NCBI GenBank assembly: GCA_018340805.1 | Contig: JACMZG010001863.1 | Span: forward strand, 54,731,762 to 54,795,761 | DNA: 64,000 nucleotides | Source of the DNA: Microvelia longipes | Taxonomy: Eukaryota > Arthropoda > Insecta > Hemiptera > Veliidae | Reading direction: 5' to 3' | Shown: positions 1 to 9,630 of the stretch, in pieces | How the letters are laid out: each line of letters begins with the position of its first letter | Numbering within the stretch: position 1 is the stretch's first letter | Notes under the pieces: model-generated | Database searches by the model: none | What the model was told of the DNA's origin: nothing | What the model saw: only the letters and a program-made list of their open reading frames with translations | Program-made: the position numbers and the translations under genes

Positions 1-24
1 CCACAGAACAATATATTTTAAGTA

Positions 25-160
25 GGCAGTCGTTTTCAATGTTTTTTTGGGCCTGTGAGTTGAATGAGAGAGGTTTGGAGTCTATACGAGCACTCAAACA
101 CAGCCCTGGGTTCAAATCCAGAGAAGGACGATAATTTTTCATCGGTTTTTATATTATATA
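25..160 (+). repeat. tRNA-related SINE-like sequence
   Basis: Contains GGGTTCAAATCCAG (115-128 region), a good pol III B box, preceded by GGGCCTGTGAGTTGAATG. In four other places the same B-box sequence is followed, as here, by ATAATTTTT...TTTACAACTACAAAATAATTC and then the GGTCCGCATGTCGGG fold-back arm, so both belong to one composite repeat. Confidence 0.6.
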
Positions 161-178
161 AATTTATAACTACAAAAT

Positions 179-658
179 AATTCTTGGCACCTGGTCCGCA
201 TGTCGGGTAAATTTGTCTTTGGAATGAGAGGTTCCGTGCTTAACAAATCCATTTCTTGCTTAAGGATCCGGTTTATGCTTTATAACTTGAGCAGATATTA
301 CTCAATTTTAAAGCATAACTCGTAACTTATTTTTCTGTATTTTTCAAAGGGAACGCGCTAAAACATTTAAAGAATCTAACCATGAAACCAATTGGGCATT
401 AAACTTGGGCAAATAATGCACACAATGCCAATTTTAAAGGCATAGTTTTGAGTATCTAACAGGATAATTGCATTTTCCTGATTACACTTTCCTGATGAAA
501 AATACGGAAAAATGAGTTACGAGTAGTGCTTGGAAATTGAAACTGCTCAAGTTATAAAGCTTAAACCGGAACCTTAAGCAAGAAATGGATTGCTAAGCAC
601 GGAAACATGCATTCTAAAGGAAATTCGCCCGAAATGCGGACCACCGCGCCAGAATTAT
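179..658. mobile_element. Fold-back element (GGCGCGGTGGTCCGC family)
   Basis: Left arm from AATTCTTGGCACCTGGTCCG, right arm ending GACCACCGCGCCAGAATT; about 150 bp of each arm is inverted relative to the other (CCGTGCTTAACAA / GCTAAGCACGG; CTCGTAACT / AGTTACGAG). The middle 360-470 is unique. No transposase frame. Further copies lie at 18690-18840 and 20970-21830. Confidence 0.75.
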
Positions 659-659
659 A

Positions 660-1687
660 TTAAATTCCCTAATTGTTCCTTAATTTTTAGTGCCATCAAA
701 AAATAAGAAATCAAAATGTCAATACATCGCTGCTGGATTCGCAATGACGTTATATATGTGACTCAGTCAAGTATGGACATTTGTTTTGAGACAACTGTTA
801 CATTTATAAGACATGACTGAGGCGATGAGAACCATGCAGGTTTACAATATATAATATTTTACCTTTATTAAGAGGAGTAACGATCCTAAATGCGGAGTGT
901 TGGGTATCTGGTATCCGGTGATCCCTGTTCCTAAGGGAACAGTCCAGCGGTAACGATGAACCAATCACCTCCATAATTAATTATTTTATAGACGCGAGTT
1001 TAACTTTTTAACAGAAACACACCGAACACTACTTCTCAAACGATTTCGTAACGTAACTTAAGGAAATCATTATTATCTCGATCTAGCGGATTAATTTGTT
1101 ATCAATAAGTTGATACGCGATGTTTAGAGCCGAGTGACTGTTGAAGTGAGAAAGCTGAGGGCTAGGGTTGGAGTGGTGGTAGTCAGTAATATAACAGGGG
1201 GCTATACAGGGGGGGGGGGTACAGGCTCCTCCCCCACGCTGTGAAAATATAACTCCCTCCCATACACAATACTCCGGGGGGTTTTTCACTGAAAATTCAC
1301 AACGCATGCGTATTTAAAACCACCCACACCCCTTAGTTGCCTTTTTCAACTTAAGCCATATCAAATCTAATCTTTAACTCCCTCGTTCGCTAAACAATCC
1401 ACAAAGCATCTTAGTTAAACACATTTTTAAATGACTTTTTCCTTCAACTTCAACTTTGTCTTCCTGAACAACAAAACTATTCCACCTGGATTTCAACTAA
1501 TAAACTTTCTGTAGAGTAATTAATACAAATCTTGGTGACCACTTCTCTCCCAAAAGTGCTCCAAGAAGAAACAATTATAATCAAGGCTACAAGTAGTGAT
1601 GAATAAACGAAGAAGGTGCTATGCAAGATTCATTGGCAGTGTAACTAACTATAAATCTGTTATAGGCGGAACCACCCTCTGCAATTT
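660..1687. other. No gene recognised
   Basis: AT-rich sequence. A run of ten or eleven G at 1209-1219 and CTGTTCCTAAGGGAACAG, a short hairpin near 925. No coding signal on either strand. Confidence 0.6.
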
Positions 1688-1746
1688 ATATATATATATT
1701 ATATATTAATATAATAGTATATAATATATATATATATATATATATT
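1688..1746. repeat. TA microsatellite
   Basis: Interrupted TA repeats. Confidence 0.9.
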
Positions 1747-1904
1747 AAAGGAATAAAAATTAATGCTTAATAAATAATATTAAGTAATTAAAGAAATAAA
1801 ATAAATTTAAAGGGATAAAAATATCAAATCAATAAATGGTGATGTTTAATACAAATAAAATATTCTATTTGAATAAATCAAAAACAAAGTAAATACCTTT
1901 GTTT

Positions 1905-2535
1905 CATTCCTAGCGGTCACCCTTCCAGGTACTGACCACGCTCGATGCTACTTAACATTTATGATCAAAAAAAAATCGTATATATACTTATTTGTAAAGT
2001 AATGATATACACTTGGACTTAATTGCAACTTAATTGATCATTCCGATTTTTTTTTTTTTTTTTATAAACATATGCACAAAGTCATTTGATAAAAAAATTC
2101 AACTATAATTGTGATAATGAGATGAAACTTGGCACATGTGTTATATGCATAGCTACATGCGTGCCAAATCTCAATTTGATGGCATCATTTTTCCACATTT
2201 TATGATTTTTCAAAATTTCCGCTGAGCTATTATCGCCGGTAAATGACGTCATAAAAATATTTTCCCAATAAACCACAATCCAATCTACCACAACTACTGT
2301 GGTAGATTGATTTTTTGTACATAGTTTCAACTTTCTATGCTAGAAAGTTAAAGAAGCAAATATACTCTGGGCGCTACGATGATAACAGACACACACATAT
2401 ACAGACAGACAATTTCGTGAAAACCATATAGATAAAAAACTTAAAACGCCTGAAACGGATAATTTCGGTGATCCTGGTTTCGGATTTTTTGCAAACTGAA
2501 TACTTTTCCTATATAACTACGGTATATATAAATGA
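1905..2535. repeat. Dispersed repeat with GACGTCATAAAAA and CA/CAGACAGA tract
   Basis: Contains CACATGTGTTATATGC, GTGCCAAATCTCAATTTGAT, AATGACGTCATAAAAATATT, GGGCGCTACGATGATAACAG, a short CA and CAGACAGACA tract, and ACTTTTCCTATATAACTACG. Copies: 5690-6030, 36175-36680. The layout resembles LINE 3' tails such as those of RTE elements, but that placement is inference. Confidence 0.7.
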
Positions 2536-2539
2536 GTAA

Positions 2540-3000
2540 AAGTGGAAATAATTAAATGATTTCCATACCATTTCACAAATTTTTCTGCATAGAGGGAAAT
2601 TTGTTTTTCTTCTAAGCCCCTATATGGGGCTCCTTAGGCCCTTTGTCGCACCGGGGTATGCGGGTACTAAGTTCCTCCATTGAGAGATTTAGTATAATTT
2701 TTTTTTTTCAATTTCGAAATTTTTCGCTATCGAGATTTAGCAAAATCAAGTCATCTAGGAAATCACTATCTATCCCAGTGCCATTGTGGTATATTAATAG
2801 AGATGCACATCATTATTTTAATTAATTCAGCAGACAAATGAATGATTATTTAACTTATTTGCTTTATATTTAGCATTGCTAATCTTATTGGGTAATAATC
2901 AATCACCTGATTTGTATTTTCAATCGCTGTAGCACTTGCTAATGTTGATTATGCATTTAGTTTAAATACTTTGTCTTATCTTCATTAGGGTAAATTAATC
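2540..3000. other. No gene recognised
   Basis: AT-rich; a hairpin-like CCCCTATATGGGG near 2617. Nothing else. Confidence 0.6.
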
Positions 3001-3838
3001 AAATAAAAATAAAATAAAAATTACAAGAAAATGAAATAAATTGCTTTACAAGAAAAATGAAATAATGCTTACAAGAAAAATAAAATAAATGCTTTACAAG
3101 AAAATTAAAATAAGTTGATTTACAAGAAAAATGAAATAAATGCTTTACAAGAAAAATGAAATAAATTGATTTACAAGAAAAATAAAATAAATTGATTTAC
3201 AAGAAAATTAAACTAAGTTGATTTACAAGAAAAATAAAATAAATTGCTTTACAAGAAAAATAAAATAAGTTGATTTACAAGAAAATTAAAATAAGTTGAT
3301 TTACAAGAAAAATTAAAATAAATTGATTTAGAAGAAATTAAAATAAGTTACAAGAAAATAAAATAAATTGCTTTACAAAGAAAAAGAAATTAAATACAAG
3401 AAAAATGAAATAATTGCTTTACAAGAAAATAAAATAAATTGATTTACAAGAAATTAAAAGTTGATTTACAAGAAAAAATAAAATAAATTGATTTAACAAG
3501 AAAATTAAAATAAGTTTGATTTACAAGAAAATAAAATAAATTGCTTTACAAGAAAATTAAAATAAGTTGATTTACAAGAAAAATAAAATAAATTGATTAG
3601 AAGAAAAAAAAATAAAATTGCTTTACAAGAAAAAAAAATAAGTTGATTACAGAAAATAAAATAAATGATTTACAAAAAAAAATAAGTTGATTACAAGATT
3701 GCTTTACAAGAAAAATAAATAATGATTTACAAGAAAATAAAATAAATAGATTTAAGAAGAAAAATAAAATAAATGCTTTACAGAAAAATTAAAATAAGTT
3801 GATTTACAAGAAAATAAATAAATGATTCAAGAAAAATT
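3001..3838. repeat. Minisatellite, about 30-bp unit, AT-rich
   Basis: About 28 imperfect copies of GATTTACAAGAAAA(A)TAAAATAA-type units, alternating GATT and GCTT starts. Units vary by one-base indels, so reading frames are random. Confidence 0.95.
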
Positions 3839-4005
3839 AATAAATTTATTTCTTTTAATTGTATCATATGTAAATGATATTATACTAGGATATCTGGTGC
3901 AGTTGTAGGGTAATATTTAAAATAAAATTAAAATTTATTTTTAATATTTTATATGTTAGAACAGTGGAAGGCAGTTTTGTTACCTGATTACCCGTGTTGC
4001 GGTTG

Positions 4006-4062
4006 ACTGTACCAGTAGATGGTACTGTACCGGTACATCTACCGGTACTGTACCGGTAAATA
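4006..4062. repeat. Quasi-palindromic ACTGTACCGGTA cluster
   Basis: Three direct copies of a roughly 20-bp unit (GTACTGTACCGGTA core), each core palindromic (TACCGGTA), so the segment can form several alternative hairpins. Confidence 0.8.
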
Positions 4063-4586
4063 GTCTTGCGGAGTAAAAGCTAGATTCGAGTGATCCGGGG
4101 GGGGGGGAAGTTTCCTGATGAAAAGTGTTTATTAATTGTAGGGTGACTTCGAGGTAAAGAATCTGGGGTGAATGTGGAGGGGATAAAGGCTGCAGTGATT
4201 GGAGCTCGCGGTGCTAGCCACGCCTTCTCTCGCTGCGCATAACTCAGCATTATGTATTTTGTTTATTCAAAACATTATTGGAAGATATTTAAGAAAATAT
4301 ATTTTGAAAAAGATATTTCCCAAAGAACTGTCACGGTGAAATCTATCGATATCGAAACATTCTGTAATTGGGAAACATCTTCACTTGCAATAATAAATAT
4401 TCAGCAAACAAATACTTTAAGAGGCTTGAAACATCTTTTTGAGGCTCCCAATGGCTCTGTTGAAACCTCCTATGAGAGTAAGTTGAGGCTATATTAAATA
4501 GATCATGATCATCGTCTGTTTGAGTTTTGTTTTGTATTTGAAACAATTTACCATATAAGTTACTGTAATTATGTACTATGTTTATT

Positions 4587-5320
4587 ACTTGAGATATTAT
4601 TACTAGAGGTTACTATATAGGACCAAGAGCCCAGGGTGTTTTGTTAATAAAAAAGTGTAATGGCTGGAACAGGTCTCAATTTTTCGTAAATATCTTTCCT
4701 GAACAAGGATCTGCATTCTGCCGACTCGTATCGGATGGCTGTCCCAGGAGAACGCACTTTACATGTCAAATTTACCACCGAAGTTAATAAAAAGTGTAAT
4801 GGCTGGAACCGGTCTCAATTTTTCGTAAATACCTTCCTGAACAAGGATCTGCAATTCTGCCGACTCATATCGGATGGGTGTCCCAGGCAAAACGCACTTT
4901 AGAAGTCAAAGGTTCTGCTGGAACCCATCCGATACGAGTTGGCAGAATTGCAGATCCTGTTCAGGAAGGTATTTACGAAAAATTGAGACCGGTTCCAGCC
5001 ATTACACTTTTTATTACAAACAACCCTGGGCTCTTGGTCTAACAGGTTAAATTTTAAAACATCGAAAAATTAACCTGCCCACCTTTGTTTTAAATATAAT
5101 CAGTACAAAATTGCACTAACTTATATGTATAGTAGAACGTTAAAAATTCAAATAAAAACACAAACAATGAGCCGAAAACAATTGATTTATTATAACCTTA
5201 ACTTACTCTCTTAGGATGTTTTAAAGAGGTTACACAGAGCCCATGAGAGCCCCAAAAAGATGTTTCAGGCCACTAAACGTATTGAGATAGGCTATGCTCC
5301 CTCTAGTATATATGTCTATG
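4587..5320. mobile_element. Second hAT-type MITE (family A) nested in the first
   Basis: Bounded by the 8-bp duplication TGTTTATT (4579-4586 and 5321-5328). The left end (GAGATATTATTACTAGAGG) and right end (CTCTAGTATATATGTCTATG) are the family A termini; internal blocks AACATCGAAAAATTAACCTG and GATAGGCTATGCTCC are present in reverse orientation to the outer copy. Its own sequence is interrupted at about 4620-5041 by another inverted-repeat element. Confidence 0.8.
4620..5041. mobile_element. Inverted-repeat element with GACCAAGAGCCCAGGG termini
   Basis: Starts GACCAAGAGCCCAGGG and ends with its inverse (CCCTGGGCTCTTGGTC), inside a TATA-rich site of the nested MITE, probably with a TA duplication. 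The left arm holds two direct copies of a roughly 135-bp module (GTGTAATGGCTGGAAC...GTCCCAGG at about 4655 and 4794); the right arm (4915-5020) is one inverted copy. It would fold into a long hairpin. A 5' fragment of the same element is at 18642-18680. Confidence 0.75.
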
Positions 5321-5599
5321 TGTTTATTTGATTATATTAAAAATCGAATTGTGTTCAGGTTATTTTTTCGATGTTTTAAAATTTAACCATTAGTGCCCAT
5401 CTAGTAATAATATCTCTATTTATTATGAGAACAGTCTATACTTTAAATCTTTTAACTAACTTTAGCCAGGTTAATTCAAATGCATCCAATGTGTAATCCA
5501 ATATCCAATGATCGAACCTCATCAGTATCTTCGTTTACACGAGCCTTTCTAAGAAGTTTGAAAAAAGTTCTGGTGTTCAGTTAAAACTAAAGCATACAC

Positions 5600-6115
5600 T
5601 AAACTCTGAGCGTTTCAAGGTATTTACTGAAAAATCCGGGTACTGGGTACCTCGGATCTTTCCCTCATTACATAGGATTCGCTACGCTCATCCACATAGT
5701 TACATGCGTGCCAATTTTCAATCAGATCGTGTCATTTTTCCGTGTTTTATGATTTTTCGATATTTTTGCTGAGTCATTTTTCATGTTAATGACGTCATAA
5801 AAATTTATTTTTCGAATATCACAGCTACAGAGACTGATTTTTGTACAAAATTCCAACTCTCTAGCATAAATACACTGGGTGCTACGATGATAACACACAC
5901 ACACACATACAGACAGAAAACTTTGCGAAAACCACTCAGGAGGCCTTAAAAACGCCTAAGACGTGTAATTTCAGTGACATCCTGGTTTCGAATTTTTCTT
6001 AAACACAATACTTTTCCTATATACTACGGTATAAATGAAGAAAAGTAAAAAAAGGAAGGCCTCTTGAGCGCTACGCAGCGTCGGCGCTGCTAGAGCTCGC
6101 CCCAGAGAGGAGAAA
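5600..6115. repeat. Dispersed GACGTCATAAAAA repeat, second copy
   Basis: Starts with CGGGTACTGGGTACCTCGGA and GATTCGCTACGCTCATCC, continues with GTTAATGACGTCATAAAAAT, CTGGGTGCTACGATGATAAC, CA repeats and ACTTTTCCTATATACTACGG; ends in a GC-richer stretch (CGCTACGCAGCGTCGGCGCTG). Confidence 0.7.
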
Positions 6116-6189
6116 ATTGGTTTGCAACAATATCAAATGAGTATAGAGTTTCTTCAGGAACGGCTCTTGGAGTCGTCGTTAGATACAAC

Positions 6190-6509
6190 CATAGAGATAT
6201 ATACTAGAGGGGGCATAGGCTATCTCAATACATTGAGAGGCCTGAAACATTTTTAGTAAGGCTCTCAGGGGCTCTGTGTAACCTCATTGAAACCTCCTCC
6301 AAGATGGAGTTGAGGTTATAATTAATCAATTGTTTTCGTCTTCCCGTAGATTGTTTGAGTTGTGATTTGTATTTTAAACATTCTAGTATATAATTTACTG
6401 TTTTTTTGTTCTGTTTATTTGATGAAAATGATAATCGAGTGTGGTCAGGTTACTTTTTCGATGTTTCAAAATTCATCCAATAGGGCCCCTCTATTAATAT
6501 ATCTCTATG
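6190..6509. mobile_element. hAT-type MITE, family A, perfect 8-bp TSD
   Basis: 320-bp element with terminal inverted repeats CATAGAGATATATACTAGA and its inverse, flanked by perfect 8-bp duplications GATACAAC (6182-6189 and 6510-6517). This copy defines the family ends. No coding capacity. The 8-bp duplication suggests mobilisation by a hAT transposase. Confidence 0.9.
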
Positions 6510-6517
6510 GATACAAC

Positions 6518-8160
6518 AATATCTCCATTGGTTATTTTAAGATGACATCAGTAACGTGATAGGAGCATGTTAAAGAAATGGACGCTGCGAAATGTACAAA
6601 AAAATCTGACAATGGAGATTTTTAAATACTAATTCAAACCTATCTTAAATAACTTTGAAAATATGGTTCTAGTGATGAAAGCAATCATTATTTTATTAAA
6701 ACCGTACTTCTATAGACAGGATAAGCGTGGGGGGACGAATCTTATTACCGAATTAAAAGCAAGGATGAGAAGGAGTTGCCTTGTGACTGTGCGACAATAA
6801 GGCGCCTTACCAGGGGGCACTGATTAGACATCACAGCACAACGCCCACACTCCGTCTCATCAAAACCCGGCTAATCCACTTTAAAAATCATAAATCTTCA
6901 TTTAAAGCTAAGAAACTCTTCCTTTTAATGCCGAAACTCTTTTAGCTTGTTTTGATAAGATGTGTCTAAACGTAGACCTTGTTGTTTTTAGATTTGAAAT
7001 AGTTTTCTTGAATCTTTTTGTATAACAAGTGGATTTAGGAACACTCATCATTCCCATTGTCTTATCAACATCCAGAATTTATATAATTCCTGTATAAAAG
7101 TTCATGCTTTGGTTTCTTTTTGTTTATAGAGGAACATAACGGCAATCCTTGTACCTGTGCCTACAGGTATTTGCTTTATGTTTCCGTTGTAAATATTAGC
7201 AGAATACTTAACTTATTAGCGGCATTGTGACACTTGATTGTGAATCAATATTTGCAATGACTTAAGTTTAAAAACCCATAAACCTAACAAGAAATAAAAT
7301 TAAATCTACAAGAATTTCAGATGCTCGCCTATCAGTTAAAACCTATCAGAAGCTTCTCTTTCGCTAAAATAGATATTTCTTCGCTTATGAGTAAAATTGC
7401 TTTCCTTTTTTATTTGGATTTTACTTACCGTCTAACAAAAATGACCCCACAAACATTTCAAAAAACGTAACGTAACGAACGTAAAAACGTAACGTTTTAG
7501 ACGTTACTTCCTAATGAGCATATAGCGGCTGTAATGTTAAACTTTAGAGCCGGCAGACGTAAAGTAAATGTTTATTATCGCCTAAGCAATAAATCAATCT
7601 TTATACACTGGGCCTTTTTTGAGGTTCTAAAGTGAGCAGTTTACAGCCGCCCTTAAAAAAGTAATTAAATTAATAAAAACGAGATAAAATTATCTTCTTT
7701 CTATATAAAAGCCTTTTAAAAGCTTGACCCTTATCAATTAAAATTGATAACAGATGAGTGATGCTTATCAACACACATCAGTGTTGCACTCTAGACTCTA
7801 GCCAAGTTTGATTTGCTAATGCATCTCAACTGAACTCGTAGGTGTTAAGAAATAAATATTTGTGATAAAATAAAGGCGCCATGTTCTAAAACCTAAACAA
7901 TCTGCAAACAAATGATTAGAAACTCAGACTTGATAAAAGTTTGCAAATTTTTTTTACGATTATTACAAAAGCAATATTTACAGAGGCATCAATTTATCGA
8001 TAAAACGCGTGTGGCAATTAAACAAAGAAAACACAAATATATCGTGTTAGTTGACGTTATGAAATTGTTTATTGACTAAGGCTATTTAGCCTAATTTAAT
8101 TAATAATTTTACTCTTTCTCGCCAACTAGCGTAGGTATCTAGGAAAAGTGTTGCATTCGC
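6518..8160. other. No gene recognised
   Basis: AT-rich. Repeated GTAACG-type text (CGTAACGTAACGAACGTAAA) near 7467. No frame longer than chance. Confidence 0.6.
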
Positions 8161-8644
8161 CCTAAAAATTTGAAACAGAGGTTTTATAAGAATCCGTTTC
8201 AGGCATTTTAATGACATTGTGAGAGGGATTCATCGTGCTATTTGTTAGCGTATGTGTCTTAATATGTTTGTGTTACGCACTGGGTTTCTTTTAGAGAGTT
8301 TTCACTGGGAGAGAGGGTGTCCCAAAAGTATAGGGGGTGCAACAAATATTACTAAGCAATAAAAAATCAACAAAGTATATAAAATAACTTTTTCCAAATA
8401 TTTAAAAGTACCCATAAGTAACACAACAATGATTTCAAAGAAGAGTGAAATTTTTTGAAATGTTTGTGGAGTCATTTTTGTAGTTAATGATAACATGCAT
8501 ATTTCATTAACAATAGGGTTCGGCACATTAACAAGGTTGATTTTCGTACAAAGTCTCATTTTGATCTAAGAAAGCGTCCGAAAGTTCCAAAAGTCCCATA
8601 GAAACGTCTAGGACACAAAAATCTCTTACATACGCACACACTCT

Positions 8645-8676
<32 letters not shown>

Positions 8677-8700
8677 AACGTCTTTTTTAAAGGGTTAAAA
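8160..8700. repeat. Diverged dispersed repeat and CA tract before the LINE
   Basis: AACAAGGTTGATTTTCGTAC and TCATTTTGATCTAAGAAAGC relate it to 22370-22450, 37100-37215 and 44300-44350. A CA-rich tract occupies 8637-8680, directly upstream of the LINE. Confidence 0.5.
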
Positions 8701-8741
8701 AAGACGGTAGAAGAATGTGGAAAGAAGATCGTCCAGTGTGA

Positions 8742-9630
8742 GAAAGACCATGTAAATTAATAAAACCAGGGACGTCTCAGTCTAGCTCTTATTCTGCGGC
8801 CGTCGGAGGGCCGTCAGTATCTAAGCTTGCCATTCCCATTCCACCGGTATCGAAGAAAAAGAAAAGTAGTTTTAAATTGGTAGTGCGACCGAAAAATGAA
8901 GACGAGTCTTCATCTAACGATACAAAAGTGTTGTTGAAAGAGAAGGTCGATCCTGTTAAGTTGCAATTAGGCATCAGCAAGTTTGCAAGTATCAGTAAAG
9001 GAGGAGTTCTTATTGAGTCCGACTCAGAAAGTAATGTCAAGTTACTGTGTGACGAAATAAAAAAAATGTGGAGACTCAGTTATTGCTAAACAGCAAAATA
9101 GGTTGTTGCCTAGAATTATTGTTTTTAATATCCCTGAGGAAATAAATCAGACAAATGCCATCACTATTTTCAAAAATCAGAATAAGGAGATTCTAGTCGA
9201 AGATTCTAAACTTAGTCTAGTTAAGGTGTGGAAAAACAAGAAAAACGATAAATTTATGGTTCTAGAAGTCGATCCAGTTCTCAGGAAGTTGCTACTTGAT
9301 TGCTCGGTTAAATTAATGTGGAATATATGTAGATGTGATGACTACATCTCACTTCTTCAATGTTACCATTGTTATAGATATCACCATCATTCAGATCAGT
9401 GTAACGATAAAAGTAAACCACCTACTTGTCCACATTGTGCTCAAAGTCATGCTATGAAGGAATGTTCTAAGGAAGATGGGATTCTCTCCTGTATCAATTG
9501 CATTAATTTTAATAAGCACACTAAAGGAGCATCTAAGTTTGACACTAAGCATTCGGCGCTGGGTAAAAACTGTTCCTACTATAATTTATTGTTGGAAAGG
9601 AAAAGGGATACTATTGATTATGGCAGCTAA
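8742..9630 (+). pseudogene. LINE ORF1 (gag-like, CCHC zinc knuckles), one frameshift
   Basis: Nucleic-acid-binding ORF1 protein of the LINE. The first part (open from 8742, no clear ATG) has a lysine-rich segment and the conserved KLQLGISKF...SKGGVLIE block. At about 9060-9067 a run of A causes a one-base frameshift; the second frame continues with KQQNR and RIIVFNIPEEIN (9103 on) and then cysteine/histidine knuckles: CYHCYRYHHHSDQC near residue 88 of that piece and CPHCAQSHAMKEC after it, plus a third CINC-start knuckle. It ends at TAA 9630, overlapping the ORF2 start by 11 bases (ATGGCAGCTAA). Confidence 0.8.

Larger units (their letters stand above)
4380..5420. mobile_element. Outer hAT-type MITE (family A) split by nested insertions
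   Basis: 4380-4586 and 5329-5420 together match the order of the intact family A element at 6190-6509: the CTGAAACATC-type block, TGAAACCTCC block and GTTTGAGTTTTGTTT stretch on the left, the CAGGTTATTTTTTCGATGTT block and the CTAGTAATAATATCTCTAT end on the right. The interruption lies between them at a TGTTTATT duplication. Its left terminus is too diverged to place exactly. Confidence 0.7.

Noticed and set aside
3001..3838. Regularly spaced repeats that might suggest a CRISPR array
   Set aside because: Units are directly tandem with no unique spacers, in a eukaryotic context; the same applies to the arrays at 23.4, 31.7, 43.1 and 58.9 kb.
9476..9619. Upstream extension of the ORF2 frame to 9476
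   Set aside because: This part overlaps the ORF1 zinc-knuckle region out of frame; the conserved ORF2 text begins after the ATG at 9620.
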